Shown one piece after another: positions 11,701 through 24,194 of a stretch of 64,000 nucleotides of DNA; the stretch's first letter is position 1; each line of letters opens with the position of its first letter. The stretch is from assembly GCF_040436345.1 (NCBI RefSeq), contig NC_133234.1:9548446-9612445 (forward strand), given 5' to 3'. A program made the translations under genes and the position numbers. Origin of the DNA: Pagrus major (taxonomy: Eukaryota > Chordata > Actinopteri > Spariformes > Sparidae). Under the pieces are notes generated by a model. It worked only from the letters and a program-made list of their open reading frames with translations. It searched no databases and had not been told where the DNA came from.

Positions 11701-14700
11701 GACATGTGGAGGAGGCACATTTTTTTTAGGATGAAGGGGATGCTACTTTAGATGCTAATGAAAGCTTGAGAGATTAAATGAGCAGAATTGCGCGGCTAAT
11801 CTGGTTATCTAATTGCAGGCTGTGTAAAAGGGGGCGGGTTAGAGGAGGATGTCCCTTTAATGTAGCGTGGAGAGTGTTGTCATTACAACGCAGCTTAGCA
11901 TGTCAGGTGTTTGGTTAAATAGGCTGGAGGAGGACACGGGGTGATGTTCATTTTGGGCCTGTTTGCTTGCTAATTGGATTTGGGTGTAAGTTACCATACG
12001 GTGTTGACAAAAGAGGTGCGCAGCTAGAAATTGTGGTTCCCCCCATGGCGCAGCAGCCCCCCTGATACTCCTGTGTTTACTACTGGTTCCCCCACCAGGG
12101 TTACTCGTGTCATGACAGGCGTCTCTCTGAACTATTTAACATTGATTGAACACTTTATGATAGAAAGTCCCTCAAATTCTGAAGTATATTGAGTTATAAA
12201 AACAGATACAAAGGGAGCACATATTAGCATTTAATCCCAATTAGCACTTTAACATAGAGTTTTCCAAGTAGTTTGAGACAGCTCTGCCCTAATTGAAAAT
12301 GTAAGAATGCGTGATATGGTTTTTTTTTTCAATTACCTGCTTCTCATGGCTGATACCGTTGATCACAAACCAACTTTACAAAGTTGCTTACTGCCACGTC
12401 CTGTATCAGAGTTTGTAGATGCTGTGCTTGTTAAAGCTGCTGTAAGTGATACACTTTTATTGAAAAAAGTATTAATAGCTCTATATTTCAGAGTGTTTGG
12501 GCAGTAACGGATGTCTCTCCTGCCTTCACTAATTCATCAAAAAGAAAAGAAATGTTTTGGTATCCCTGCCCACTTTATCCAATCAGGACAGAGGACTCTA
12601 CAAAGAGATGTCTGCTTGTGAACTCGTAGAGAGCAGGATCCTCCTGTTTGCTGCTTTGTCTGGTCATTATCATGTTCATGTATTGGTGTCGAGAGGAGAG
12701 AGGGGACCGCTAACTGCAAATTGTACAGGAAGTTAGCTAAAATGACAACAACACTTACAGCAGCTTTAAGTCAATGAAGGCAATTTGGCTTCCTATTATC
12801 AGCTCTAGTTATCAGCTATAATTGCAGCGTTACATATAAATAGTTGATGTAAAATTCCCATTATCGGGCGTTAATGTATCAGTCCAATATATATTGTGCA
12901 TCACTATATTTTGAAATCTCCTCAAAAGCACTTCATAAATGATAGAACTAGGCGACAAAATCAGATATCACAGTATTTTCGACCAAATACCTCAATACCA
13001 ATATTGCAACAATTTGCAATGCAGTTGGATAGAAACGTGGCTAATGAAGAAAGCGAAAAAAGCTTTTAAATCTCCGTCTTCAGCAAATGTGAAACATTTT
13101 GTTTGTTAAATGAGTTAAACGTTTAATTGATCATCAGAGTCGCTGACAATCAAGCAATTGATTAAGCAAAAGATAATTACAGCACTAATTCACAGAATAT
13201 ACACATAAAGTGCATAACACTGACATTCTGCATTTACTAAGTGCATTCATAAGGTGTATGCAACAACAATATGACAAAATATGCAGTAAAAAGTGTAGAG
13301 AGATGCTGGTATGCAATGTAATTCTGTTAATTGAGGCCCCAAGTCTCACCCAATATACAGTAGATGCATTTTTGTTTGTTTTTTACTGTGTGTTGGGAAC
13401 TGGGTGAGTCAAATGAAGTCGGGAAAAGTGGTGACTTCACCCTCTGAGAATACGTTTGAGGGCTTGGAAGTTATTATGGGATGATGTCACCTAGGATGAC
13501 TAACTCTGAGAGGCTTGGCTTGTATATGGAAGACATACTGCTCATTTTATATTATCTGTTAATTATAGATATTTCCTGATGGCATGGCAACATCCTCCTA
13601 CACATAAACTCCAAATGAACAGCACAAGTATAAGGGCATGTAGAGATTAAATAGGTAAGAAGATGGAGGTCAGTATTACCTAAAGGAAGCAATCATTGTT
13701 GTCAGGCAAGAAAACATTTAATAGATGTGAATGGGACAAAGACGCACCACACACGGGTTAAGGTAGTAGTAGAAAGGCAGTGAAAAGCTACAGTAGATAT
13801 AATTTATGATACTGACCTCTCGGCTGATGCTGCTGTGAAACTTTATGTCTCCACAGGGGAATGTGGAGTATCTGTTGAAGTGGAAAGGTTGGCCTCCAAA
13901 GTAAGTATGTAAAATCACTCAGAAGGGTGGCTGGATTATATATCGCTGGTGAATGTACATCATGTTCACACTGACATACAACACGTAATGCCGTTGGATG
14001 AGCTAATGTGAAAAGTCATCTGACAGATTGATTCCGAAAAGTACGGAAAATGTTTTTCATGACTTCATGATTATGTATCTAAACTCTGTTGATTAAAAGA
14101 ACTGTGAAAATATTTGACCAACTAGTTGTTTTTATCAGTTTAATGGTCTTATCGGCAACAGAAACGCCACCCTGTCTGTCACATTTTGTGATTAAAAAGT
14201 AAATGATTGGTTGAGTGTGTAGAAGGTACTATCCACTCTGAGGCAACACATCGTAACTGTTTTCAATTAGAATCCTTTTTAAAATGGAAAATCTTAAACA
14301 ACAATGTAGTAATAGACTGATTTAATTCCCCAGTTGAAGGTAGTGACATGCAGCGTATTTTTGTACATCTGGCAGGTACAGCACATGGGAACCCGAGGAA
14401 CACATTCTGGACCAACGCTTGGTGCAGGCCTATGAAGAGAAGTAAGACCCCACTCAACCTGCCTGATGAAAAGCCTTTGCCTGGATCCAGGAAAGCCCAG
14501 AGGGTTTGACACATAGTGGAGCAGGAATGTGCAGAATAAACCACTTTTCTTCTTATATTAATCATAAAGAGCAGCAAACCCAAGGCCCAGATCCAAGACC
14601 TCTGCAGCTGGCAGTAGCATGTGTGTTGGATTGTAACTAGACATCCCAAAACTCACCATAGCCATATTTAAAGGCACTGCAGTTGTAAGGGCCATAATTA

Positions 14701-17700
14701 GAATGTAGGTTTGGATACAGTACACCTCTAATGTGGATGTTAATGCAATATAAACAGATTGTGTACTAGTGTACTGTAGTATTGTCACAAATGTAGATTT
14801 TTCAATATGTGTTGATTTTGAGTTTTAGAAACTGCCTCAATACTCATTTTCTGCCATCATTGTTATGTTATTTTGTCCCTGTCATGTCTCAATGGTATCG
14901 AATATCAATATTTTCCTAGTATTGTAGTATTGTGTCTGGAGTCTTAAACAATATCATTAATTTGAAAGAAGGCATACACTCAAGTATGATTTTCTTTAAA
15001 GGTACCCTGTGAAGTTTTTTGTAAACAAAGCTTCCATTTACATTCAGTGTTACTTACAAAACCTCTTTCCTTTTTTTCCATACTGGACAGTTTTGGCTTG
15101 GTAGTTCAGAGTCTTAGGGGTGACCATAGGGTGGTCTCTGTGTGTTCTTCCTCTTTTTTTGTTTTTTTATGACTGATGCCACTTGGCTTTCCAAATTTGT
15201 CCTGTGAGGACAAAGATTGATAATAAAACATTTGCAAAGCCACTTTTTCGATGTAAACAATGAGGGTTTTGAAACCCAATGCCTTCTTGTTTACTTTTTT
15301 TCTTGCTATCAGTTTTCTTCTTTGCAGCCCTGCTGGTGTTTTTTGTCTTGTTACCTCCTCCTGTGGATCAGTGTAATAATGTAAAACCATTGTCAGAAAT
15401 GTGTATCCTTGTGTTGATATGGGTGAGAACAAACAAAACGGCCCCAGTAGTGAAACGCTGCTCCATAGTACTACTAGTGGTCAAACACTCCCCATGTTAC
15501 CTTTAGAGGACAGATGTTTGTTGATACGTTTTTCCAGTGTCAAATTGTAATCCAGTGGACACAAAAAAAAAATTCAAACAGAGCCTAATAACAGCTCCTA
15601 AAATGGTCAGAGAACATGTGTATAGATGACATTTTGCCATCCGCCTCTTTTTAACAGTGTGCTTGGCTTTTCAGAGAGCAGAGAGACAGAGCTCTGGGTC
15701 ACAGGAGAAAAGGATCCAAATCCAAAAGACTTCTTCTGCAGGTAAAGTTTTGTGTTCAATTTAAAAAGAGTGACAGTTTTGTCTAATCTACTTATACATA
15801 AGTAGAACTTAGACATTATATTTTGTTTTGCTAATACAACTATTTTCGTTTGCCCCTGTGCAGTGACGGAGCTCTAACCCACAGTTTGATTGTCAGCCAA
15901 ATGATTGATTTTTCACATAATTCAAGTTTTACTTGTCAAGTGTTCTCTCTTTGATCTTTATTCAGAATACTGTCTACACCATGGACCTACGCAGCGCTCA
16001 CAAGGCTCCAGAGAAGCCTCCGCCTCGCCTGCGTCTCTCCTTGACACGCTCTCTGGTCTCCGAGGACGAGGATCAGCCGTACAGTGCCTGCAGGCAGGAC
16101 CCACAACCGCAACTGGAACATCAAGAAAGCAAACCCAGGAGGTCACAGTTCAAGTGCCTTGACTCAAACCCTCCAAGTCCTACACAAGAGGACTGGGAGG
16201 GCCGGGGAGAGGAGGAAGAGGAGGAGCAGGAGGAGGACAATGTAGAATATGAGGAGGACAGGGAGGAGGAAGAGAAAGAGGAGTCTGTAAAGGAGACAAC
16301 AGAGAAGAGCGGAGGCATTTTAAATGGTAAGTGTGTCAGTCAGTCAGCCAGTAGACTCTAATCAGCATCACGACCCAGTTTACTTGACTCTTTGTGAACC
16401 TTCTAGTAGACACACACAGTCTTTTTATTCACTGGGCATGCAACCAAAAACATAAAAACTTCCTCCATCTAGAGCTGATTAAAGAGTAAATCATGTAGAG
16501 TTCAAAATATAGACTCATTAGAGACTCTGTATTTAAAGACTCTTGCGTATATAAATGAAGAGCAACAGTTAATGTTGAGTCTCTACAAAGATCTACTTAC
16601 AGTTACACAGTCTATAATAAAATGTGACATCCTTTTGCTTCAACGTTTGACACCATAGCAGAAAAAATCTTTGATGAATGAGTAATTTAAAGTAGACATA
16701 TTATGCTCATTTTCAGAATAATAATTTTATTTTTTGTTAATTTTTGTTACTACTAGAACAGGTTTACACGTCTTAGTGCTTAAAAAACACAGCAGTTTTC
16801 TCAACTGTTTTGCAGTTAGCAATCCCCTCCCTCCTCTCTATGTCACCACACTTGCACAACTCCTCTCTTTTCTTCTCGGCAGCTCTCTTTGCCTCTGTCT
16901 TTTCTTCAAGTGTTTATTGACGTTTGGCCTGTTTGGTGGTATATGCCATCACTGGGAATGCTGGAATTGGTAGAATCCCTGTTCCAGACAGAAGGATCCT
17001 GCTCTCTGCCTGTTCCCAGAGCAGACAGGACCTCTCTAATGGAGTCCTATGTCCTGACTGGATAAAGAGTGTAGGGGTACCAGAAAGTTCCTTTTGTCTT
17101 TTACGGCATGAGCAGGGGGAGGAGAGACATGGGTTATTATCACATACTCTATTACAGTGATTTCTGTTGGAATACAGAGCTATTTTACACTTACTTTGAT
17201 AAGAAAATAATGCTAACAGCAGCTTTAATTGAAACCCTAACCTGCAAAAAGGCACCAGGATAAAGTCAAGGTGGTGTTGTAAAATGTCTGAAACTTTTTA
17301 AACAAGAATTTGAAAATGTAAATGACCAAAACTGATCTCTTGATCTTTACAAAACCAGATGTGATAGTCTAACAAGCAGTCAGCGCTGGAACTTTTTATA
17401 AATCAAATCGTGACCTTTAAATCAAAAGTCAAATAAAAGAAAGGATTTGCACTCCGAATGATTAAAAGTTGAAACGTTCCCTATAAAAAATAATGATGTG
17501 GAGTGCAGACTGTGGTACTTCTGTCACCTCAGAACCACTCCGAGCTGTCTGTTCCTGCCTCCTATCTGCCTTTGTCAGTTTATAACATCTATCAGAGTAG
17601 AGATAATCTATTCAGGCCAGTCCAGAGAGGTTAACTCAATAACAGTACACGTGATATGCTTAATGCAAAGCAACTCTACCTTTCCCCCCTCCAACTTTCT

Positions 17701-17928
17701 CTCTCCGTTTTCCTGTCTCACTCAGGACAGAGAACAGAGGAGTGGAGCTCCGCTATCAGACCAGACGAGGTCACGGCGTCAGAGAAGCCAGACGACGAGG
17801 CCTGGAGACCCATCATCGTTCCGGGGGAGGTGACCATCACAGATGTCACCCTCAACGCCCTCACGGTGACTTTCCGAGAGTCGAGAGTGGCCAGAGGCTT
17901 CTTCAGAGACTGGCGCCGGGGGGTCTGA
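11581..17928 (+). CDS. cbx7: Chromobox protein 7, Polycomb PRC1 chromodomain reader (6 coding exons)
   Basis: Exons are 11581-11649, 13857-13900, 14376-14441, 15675-15741, 15966-16326 and 17726-17928. Introns are GT-AG and the join is in frame (269 residues). CBX7 binds H3K27me3 through its chromodomain and RING1 through its C-terminal Pc box, inside canonical PRC1 in the nucleus. The chromodomain is residues ~10-60: [27 protein letters not shown], with the aromatic-cage Phe11 and two Trp. A basic AT-hook-like patch (HRRKGSKSKRLLLQ) follows, then the family motif YTMDLRS. The Pc box at the end (EVTITDVTLNALTVTFRE...GFFRD) matches CBX7. Exon 5 encodes a strongly acidic, Glu-rich segment unlike the human linker. 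Fish often have two cbx7 copies; which one this is cannot be decided here. Confidence 0.93.
11650..13856 (+). other. cbx7 intron 1
   Basis: Donor GTAACC at 11650 and acceptor CAG at 13854-13856. The first ~300 bases remain moderately GC-rich and may hold regulatory sequence. One repeat (12431-12769) is present. No coding exon is seen. Confidence 0.6.
12431..12769 (+). mobile_element. TTAA-ended repeat, family also at 16800-17228 in opposite orientation
   Basis: The ends TTAAAGCTGCTGTAAGTG and its inverted form CACTTACAGCAGCTTTAA delimit a 339-bp unit. Its interior, with TTTATCCAATCAGGACAGAGGACT and GAGCAGGATCCTCCTGT-like blocks (each under 25 bases), recurs inverted in cbx7 intron 5. It is non-coding. 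Confidence 0.6.
14996..15505. mobile_element. MITE-like element in cbx7 intron 3
   Basis: The left end TTAAAGGTACCCTGTGAAG and the right end (complement CTAAAGGTAACATGGGGAG) are imperfect inverted repeats. The right end includes the block ACTACTAGTGGTCAAACACTCC. A related right-end fragment lies at about 18285-18338. No coding capacity. Confidence 0.5.
16327..17725 (+). other. cbx7 intron 5
   Basis: Donor GTAAGT at 16327 and acceptor CAG at 17723-17725. The central part is repeat-derived (about 16689-17228). The remaining sequence is AT-rich and shows no exon. Confidence 0.6.
16800..17228 (-). mobile_element. Inverted copy of the 12431-12769 repeat family
   Basis: Read on the minus strand, this segment begins at the TTAAAGCTGCTGTTAGC end (17228 leftward) and contains CTTTATCCAGTCAGGACATAG, then AGAGAGCAGGATCCTTCTGT, then GCTAACTGCAAAAC. 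These occur in the same order as in the copy at 12431-12769. The left boundary is unclear. Sequence at 16690-16720 resembles instead the end of the 23176-23681 element, so this may be a composite. Confidence 0.55.
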
Positions 17929-18407
17929 AATAAATAAGTCTGAGTAGGTTGGTGGGGAGGGTGCTGCAAGAGGGAGTTTAAAGGTAATGGTATCATCGCG
18001 GTGTGTGAATGGTCCCTCTCTGTTACCTCTCGCTCTGCTCTTCCTCTCATCAGCTACTTCCGGCCTAGTCAGTGGGACGTTTACATGCACAGAGTCACCT
18101 GGAGAAAAGCTGAACTCCAGTCAATGTTATATTTAGGTTGAGCTGTTCACATTCGGTACAGGGGGACTGAGTTGACTTGAATCAAAGGGTTATTAAAAAG
18201 CTATAACTGGTTGCGACTTAAGTCAGTGAAATAGGTTGAAACCAGAGCTAACAAACTGGAGACCTACTCATAAAAACATCAAATAACTGTGCACCGTCGC
18301 GCTACTAGTGGTCAAAAACTCCACAGGGGACCTTTAAAGCAGTAACAGAATGGGCCTCATGCACGATAATTATTCACTCTTTTATTTAACAAAATGAGTT
18401 TGCATTA

Positions 18408-18560
18408 GGGCTGCAACCAAAGAGTATTTTCATTATCGCTAAATCTGCCAGTTATTTTCATGATTAATGGGTTAATCGTTTAGTGTATTAAATGTCAAAA
18501 AGTTTGAATGAGATCGAAATGAGGTCTTAAAATTGCGTCTTTGGTAAGTCCGACCACATA
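18408..18560. mobile_element. Fragment of the hAT-type MITE seen complete at 62578-62915
   Basis: Sequence starting GGGCTGCAACCAAAGAGTAT and continuing TTTTCATTATCG...GATTAATGGGTTAATCG matches the left half of the element at 62578-62915. The right end is not evident. Confidence 0.5.
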
Positions 18561-19004
18561 CAGTCCAAAACCCAAAGACTCTTCATTTACTATCACTAGA
18601 CCTGTGCTCATTCAAAACATGCCTGTTCAGAATGAGCAGATTGTATTGTCTCTGGTGTCTCTACTTGTAGTTTTTTCATGAACCACTCATTCAAACTACT
18701 TCACTCTCAAACCTGATTTAGGGTTATCAAAACATTAACGTTAAAACTCACATTAGCTGACACCTCGTTAGGGATGACCAGCACCGTTGACAGAGAGGGA
18801 TAACAGTAACCCTCTCTCTACATGGCTCTGGTTATAACCTATTTTGTGAGTTTCACTGCCTCTGCCTGTTTTTTTTGTCCTGCATGCGCTCGTTCTTCCC
18901 GAGGTGTTCATGTCAAACATTCCCGCTGCACTGCAAGCTGATTAGCTCGCTTGTTTATTCAAAGTTTATTAAATGGGTAGTGGTTCTAAACAACTTCACA
19001 CTTG

Positions 19005-19330
19005 ATGCTGCACCTCCTTGGTTCTTTAGCAATACACCCGCCAAGTGTGAAGTTTGGTCAGATGAACGGTTAGCGAGAGGTCAGATTCTGCTAGTAAACA
19101 AATGCAGTGCCAGTATTTAAGCAGGTACTTCCAACCGCCATATTGAAGAGGTCTTAAGTCAACACACGTCTTCTTTTAATGATATCTTTGTGATTTCTTA
19201 TCCAAACTATTTCAAACTCGACAATGCACCTCCTTGGTTCCGAGTAATACACCTGCCAAGTGTGAAGTAGATTGGATTAATGGTTCTCAAGACATTTGAA
19301 TAACAAACAGACCTACAGACAGACAGATTC
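19005..19330. repeat. Two diverged tandem units of a dispersed repeat
   Basis: The phrase GCACCTCCTTGGTTC, followed by AATACACC and GCCAAGTGTGAAGT, appears at about 19009 and again at about 19225, some 215 bases apart. The second copy is followed by a short (ACAG/ACCTAC)n tract. Similar units are widely dispersed in fish genomes. No function is evident. Confidence 0.45.
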
Positions 19331-19475
19331 CTTGCTTTATAGTTGGATACATGACAAGGAAAAGCAGACAAACCCTACATTTATGAAGTTGTAATCAGCA
19401 AATGTTGATGTTGTTGACATTTTTGCTGAATAACTTAAACGATTAAAGAGGTAGAAGATGAAACTAGTTGGCAGT

Positions 19476-20103
19476 TGGGTTGCAATGGTACAGTATGGGA
19501 TTCTTACGGTCTCAGAAAATATCAGTTTTACGATATACAGTATTACAAAATTATTATTATTATCAGTTATGTTGACCCTTAAAGGTGCAATATGTAAGAA
19601 TTCATAGATTTGTAGTCCAAACAAATAGGGGGCAGCATATCACCAAAGTAACTGCTAACTGCAGCTAGTTAGCTCAGTTAGCCGTGCAACTAGTGGTCTT
19701 GACTTGGGGCTCAAAGTGGGGTTATGAGAATGGACAGGCTGTGGCTAACTGGTTAGCATGCTAAATTCAGTAGATATCTCTGCGACACAGTACAGTCTTG
19801 TAGCATAATGTCAAAACTCTTATTTCTTCACATTCTGTTGATAATTTCAGTTATTTTTTGAGTGTTTTAAACTTAAATTCTTACATATTGCACCTTTAAC
19901 AGAATTAAAACAGAAGGTTTTTCGGTTGAAGAAACACTTTATTATTATTCCTAAACAGATTTTATCCTGACAGACATGAAACTTTTTGATAACACTACTA
20001 CAGTATAATTCAATACTGTTGGAATGCAAAAAAACACGGTATAATAATCGTCAACTTGCATACCACAGTATACCTTGAAAACAGTATATCGCTACAACTC
20101 TAA
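19476..20103. mobile_element. Inverted-repeat element interrupted by a second element
   Basis: The left end GGGTTGCAATGGTACAGTAT and the right end (complement ATTAGAGTTGTAGCGATATACT) are imperfect inverted copies. The interior has matching halves such as GATATACAGTATTACAAAATT, split by the element at 19579-19899. Non-coding. Confidence 0.5.
19579..19899 (+). mobile_element. TTAA-flanked MITE nested inside 19476-20103
   Basis: Ends are TTAAAGGTGCAATATGTAAG and its inverted form CTTACATATTGCACCTTTAA, with TTAA at 19579-19582 and 19896-19899. The interior includes GGGGGCAGCAT and AGCTAGTTAGCTCAGTTAG. An inverted, partly deleted copy lies at about 56840-56968. It inserted into the older outer element. 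Confidence 0.65.
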
Positions 20104-22611
20104 TTGGCAACCAGTTTTCTTTTGATTGATTTATTGACTGGTTGTTCAGCTCTAGTTTGCATTTGCAAAGTAAATAGTTATGACAGTCATCATGAACATA
20201 GTGGTACAACAGTATAAAGTAGCATAGTAGCAGACTTATGACATTTACATTTAGTGACCTGATATCATACAATGTAAATCAGAGGTAGAAGACAAGTTCT
20301 CTGTGCATGTAAACATGGCCGCTGTTTCTGTCTCTTCCACACTAAACTAACTGTCAATACTGGACTCATACCTATTGTACATACTCCTTACTACAGTGAG
20401 GTGGGTATTGCTGTCAGTCCCATACTAACATACAGTGATGTACCTGTATCCTGTGAACACATAGACTGTTACTTCTGTACAACACATGGCTTAGTCTTGT
20501 ATGCGTTTCAAACTTCTCCGAGAGCTGATTTGATCCGCCTGCATGCCTTTCTCCTCCAGTACAGTTATAGCGATGCAAACACGCACAGTGTAGGTTTCTC
20601 CGTCCGCCCTGCTCTTCATCCCAAAACATACCAACACACCATACAAGTGATGACTGACTGAGTATTGTACCAAAATATTGGAAAAACTAGATGAGACTTG
20701 ATGACAGAATGTATCATGGAATTGCACTGTATTTACTGAACATCATGAGGGTTTGTGTGTCCATCAGGAGCCTCTTTGTAGAGTTTGCCCAACAGGGTAA
20801 ATCAAATAGTTTACATCTATTTTATAAAAAACACCAAACGGTTTAATTGATTTCCTACCTTCCAGTTACATTTCACAAATGCAGGAAAATCAGCATGCCC
20901 TCTTATAATCTATATATGGAAGCCCTTTTTTAAAAAAACAATTTCTCATCTATAAAAACAGGTGGAAGAAAAGTTTTTGGAATCATTTTCCACAGTGAGT
21001 TTGAATTCCTTCATGCACTCTAAACACAAGACAAGAATGTTATACAGCTTTGGTAACAAGTGCATGGAGAAATTAAAACTCACCTAGAAGAAAAAAATGA
21101 ATGCTCTTAGTCCTATTTACAACATGGGTTAGTGGTGCACTGCAGCCTCTTGTGGCCAAAATGAAAATTACAAAAACAAGCAGACAAAAATGATCCTTCA
21201 TCATCAGAATATTTTTCTCACTTTTCTCTCAGAGCTTCCGTATTTATAAGAGTTAACGATGTGTGTCGGCTTTATTTATTTATTAGGCTGTGTAATAGTA
21301 ACATAATAATGCTAAAAACTGAACTAAAACTGAAACCAAACAGAGGATCGTGTGAATTTAGAAGTTTTGCCTTAGTCAGAGGGTGGTCAGCATCCCTGTA
21401 TGGGTTGAATGTAGTAGGTCCCTAGATGATTGTCCAGGTAGGAAGTTAGAAAAATCAAGATTCTAATACATAACATTTGTGGTTAGAGTTTTAGGCTTTT
21501 ATTTTGTATAATACCGTAGTTTCAGCCTTTCATTATCGTAATTTAAAGAAATGCGACCTATGCCAAGGGGTTTAAACTAGATATTCCCTTAAATTAAAGG
21601 GTAGGTTCACATTTTTTCAAATCTGTCTTGAAGCAATAGTAAGGTGCACATACGAATATTGAAACTGTTTTTGCTTGCTGTAATCCTGTAATTCCTCCTG
21701 TACATACCGACCATGAAGACTTTCCTTTCTGAAGCAATTTTAGTGCTGGTTGGACAAAATCACCCAAAAATAATACTCAGATGTGTACTTCTTAAAGACA
21801 CTTGAATACACCAACAAGAAGAGAATATCTCAGTGTTAATCCTGTCATTATGGCATAAAGATGAAGTGCATGGCTGTGACGCTGTATAAAATGAAAATAA
21901 AATAGAATTCAGTAATTTTGCAAACAAAAATCTAAATAGATATAGATATTAAAATAAGTCCCAAAATATAGGAATTTCTAAAACTACAGCTTCGTGACAA
22001 CTGTGGAAGCTACATGAGAAATAAACTGCTGTTGCCTGGAAGGTAGGAAGTCGATCAAAAAACCTTCAGTATGGTTTAAAATAGTGGTCGGCAGTGGTTT
22101 ATACAGTATATGCAATCTGTAGTTAATGGGCTAAAACTAACTAATGTGACTTCCATCAATCAGATGATTAGAAATATAAATTATTTTAAAAATAATATGA
22201 AAATCATTTTACTCATAATGTCACATTTTGAGAACACATAAACTTCAAGTAAAATGTTCCAACAGTTTTACGGACTTGTTTCATGTAACTGTGTTCAGGG
22301 ATAAAACTGAAAAGTCACTGATCTACAACATAAAAGCTCAGCCCTGAACCCAGTATATCCAGAATATCTGTCTAACCCTGCTGGCTTCCTGCCCAGTGGA
22401 CACAGAAGCTGAATGTGATGTGTCACGTCTGTGGAATCTCCCACAGTGGCGTCCCGTCGGTCCTCAAGTTGTTTGTCCCGCACTGAGGATGATGGGTAAG
22501 CGTCTCGTGATCCGAAAACAGTCTCTGTGTGACGTGAAGCTGCAGGGAATGGAAGTGCCTGATGTCGCATCATTTTCATCCGTACGGCTAATGCCTCTCT
22601 TTATCCTTTAC

Positions 22612-22650
22612 ACACACAACCACACATACACACACACACACACACACACA
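22612..22650. repeat. (CA)n microsatellite in cbx7 3' UTR
   Basis: A run of CA/ACACAC units, slightly interrupted (CAACCACACATACAC...). Simple sequence only. Confidence 0.8.
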
Positions 22651-23175
22651 GTAAACACAAATACTGTCTCAGCTTATTTGGCTTCTGTATGTCTGACTGC
22701 ACGATTCCTCCGCTGATGTTACGAAGACTTGAAATGTGAGCAGACTTTAAAGGGGAGGAAGATGGAGGGAGAAACATGTATTTTTTAAGTCGTTATTTTT
22801 CTACATTTACCTGAATGTATATTTATTGTTTAAAGACACCTGTGTATTTGTCACGCAGATGACTGAACAGAATAGTTTTTTATACAGTTTGTGATAACCT
22901 CTGAGCTGATGCCATATTTAAATGTACTGACATGACAAAACAAGCACCTGGATTCGATGTCGCCTAATGTGGTTGCTTGTGCTGCTTTCGTCCACCACTG
23001 AGCGAAGAACCTTGCACTTTATTGTGATGTTAACCTGCACATTACCTGCTCCAGTCTATGAAGTGTCATTGTGTATAGAATCTTTCTATGGTAACATTAA
23101 AATAAATGTTGCTCATGTTTAATATCATTTTAATCCAATTTGTTCCGTTGTTGTTCTTGTTCCGCACTTCTCACC

Positions 23176-23681
23176 TTAAAGGTCCCATGTTATGCTCATT
23201 TTCAGGTTCATACTTTTATTTTGGGTGTCTACCAGAAAATGCTTACAAGCTTTAATGTTCAAAAAACACATCATTTTTCTCTGACTGTATATTGCTTCAG
23301 CACCTCTATTCATCCTGTCTTAACAGTCCTTTTTAGTGCCCGTCTCTGTCAGACCTCCCTCCGAAACAGCCCCGTCTACTCTGATTGGTCAGCTCTCACA
23401 GGCCTGAGCAGGAATCGCCCAATGTGTTTCCACATCAGCACCCTGGTGCTTTTTCAGCCAAGGCCATGCTGGGGGCAGTGACTGTATAGTCGTGACATCA
23501 CAAACTTACTGAAGTCCTGAGGGTTCATTTAAAGGCAAGGTTTTTGAGTACAGCCTGTGTGCATTTCTCTGTGGATTGGTGAGGTTTTTTGATACTTTTT
23601 CTGTATTTATACAGCATGTAGACCTGCCTTATAATCTAAAAAAAAAAAAAAATCTCACTTTTTACAATATGGGACCTTTAA
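23176..23681. mobile_element. TTAA-ended MITE between cbx7 and ep300 3' ends
   Basis: The left end TTAAAGGTCCCATGTTATG and the right end, complement TTAAAGGTCCCATATTGTA, are inverted repeats. TTAA is at 23176-23179 and 23678-23681. The interior contains CTCTGATTGGTCAGCTCTCA, common in this fish family. It sits between the two convergent poly(A) sites. Confidence 0.65.
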
Positions 23682-24194
23682 GTCTTTAATTGTTGTACAA
23701 AAATGATGAGAGGATGCGCGAAAAGGGAGAGGGTTATGTATTTTTTATTTTTGCTTTTTTTTATAGGGAACAAACAAACACAGATGGTTTCATTATTCTA
23801 TATCCATTACATTGTGCTATCAGCATTTATTTCATAATGATATGTTGAAGTAGAAAACTTGCCTATTGGCAGTTCAAGTTTGTTTCACTGCTCCAACTTT
23901 ATTTTGGTGATAGTTTATTGTTAAACTGTAAATTAGCTTGCCCCCATTACCTTTGTATCTTTTCAAAAGTGTTTGATAACCACATTTGAGGAATCATTGC
24001 AAAGGATGTGTATTTATGTATAGTCTTTGTAAACAATATCAGCCTATCGATTGATATTGCCAATTTTTTAACTCCCCATTTCGGTATCAGCCTAAAAAAT
24101 CCTGCATCGGTAATTCAATTGTTGTAGTTATTTATTAACCTGCAGAAAATATCTTGCATCAATATGAAAAAAGAGGCAACAATCAAGTCTTTTT

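Larger units (their letters stand above)
17929..23120 (+). other. cbx7 3' UTR with poly(A) signal AATAAA at 23101-23106
   Basis: No gene is supported between the cbx7 stop and the AATAAA at 23101-23106, which is followed by GT/T-rich sequence. If the transcript runs to that signal the 3' UTR is about 5.2 kb; earlier polyadenylation is possible. It contains several repeats: a hAT-type fragment at about 18408-18560, a tandem dispersed repeat at 19005-19330, a nested element at 19476-20103, a left half-element from about 21595, and a short (CA)n at 22612-22650. Confidence 0.45.

Noticed and set aside
24040..24120. Short segment resembling a hAT repeat (TATCAGCCTAAAAAATCCTG)
   Set aside because: Too short and no ends found; not listed as an element.
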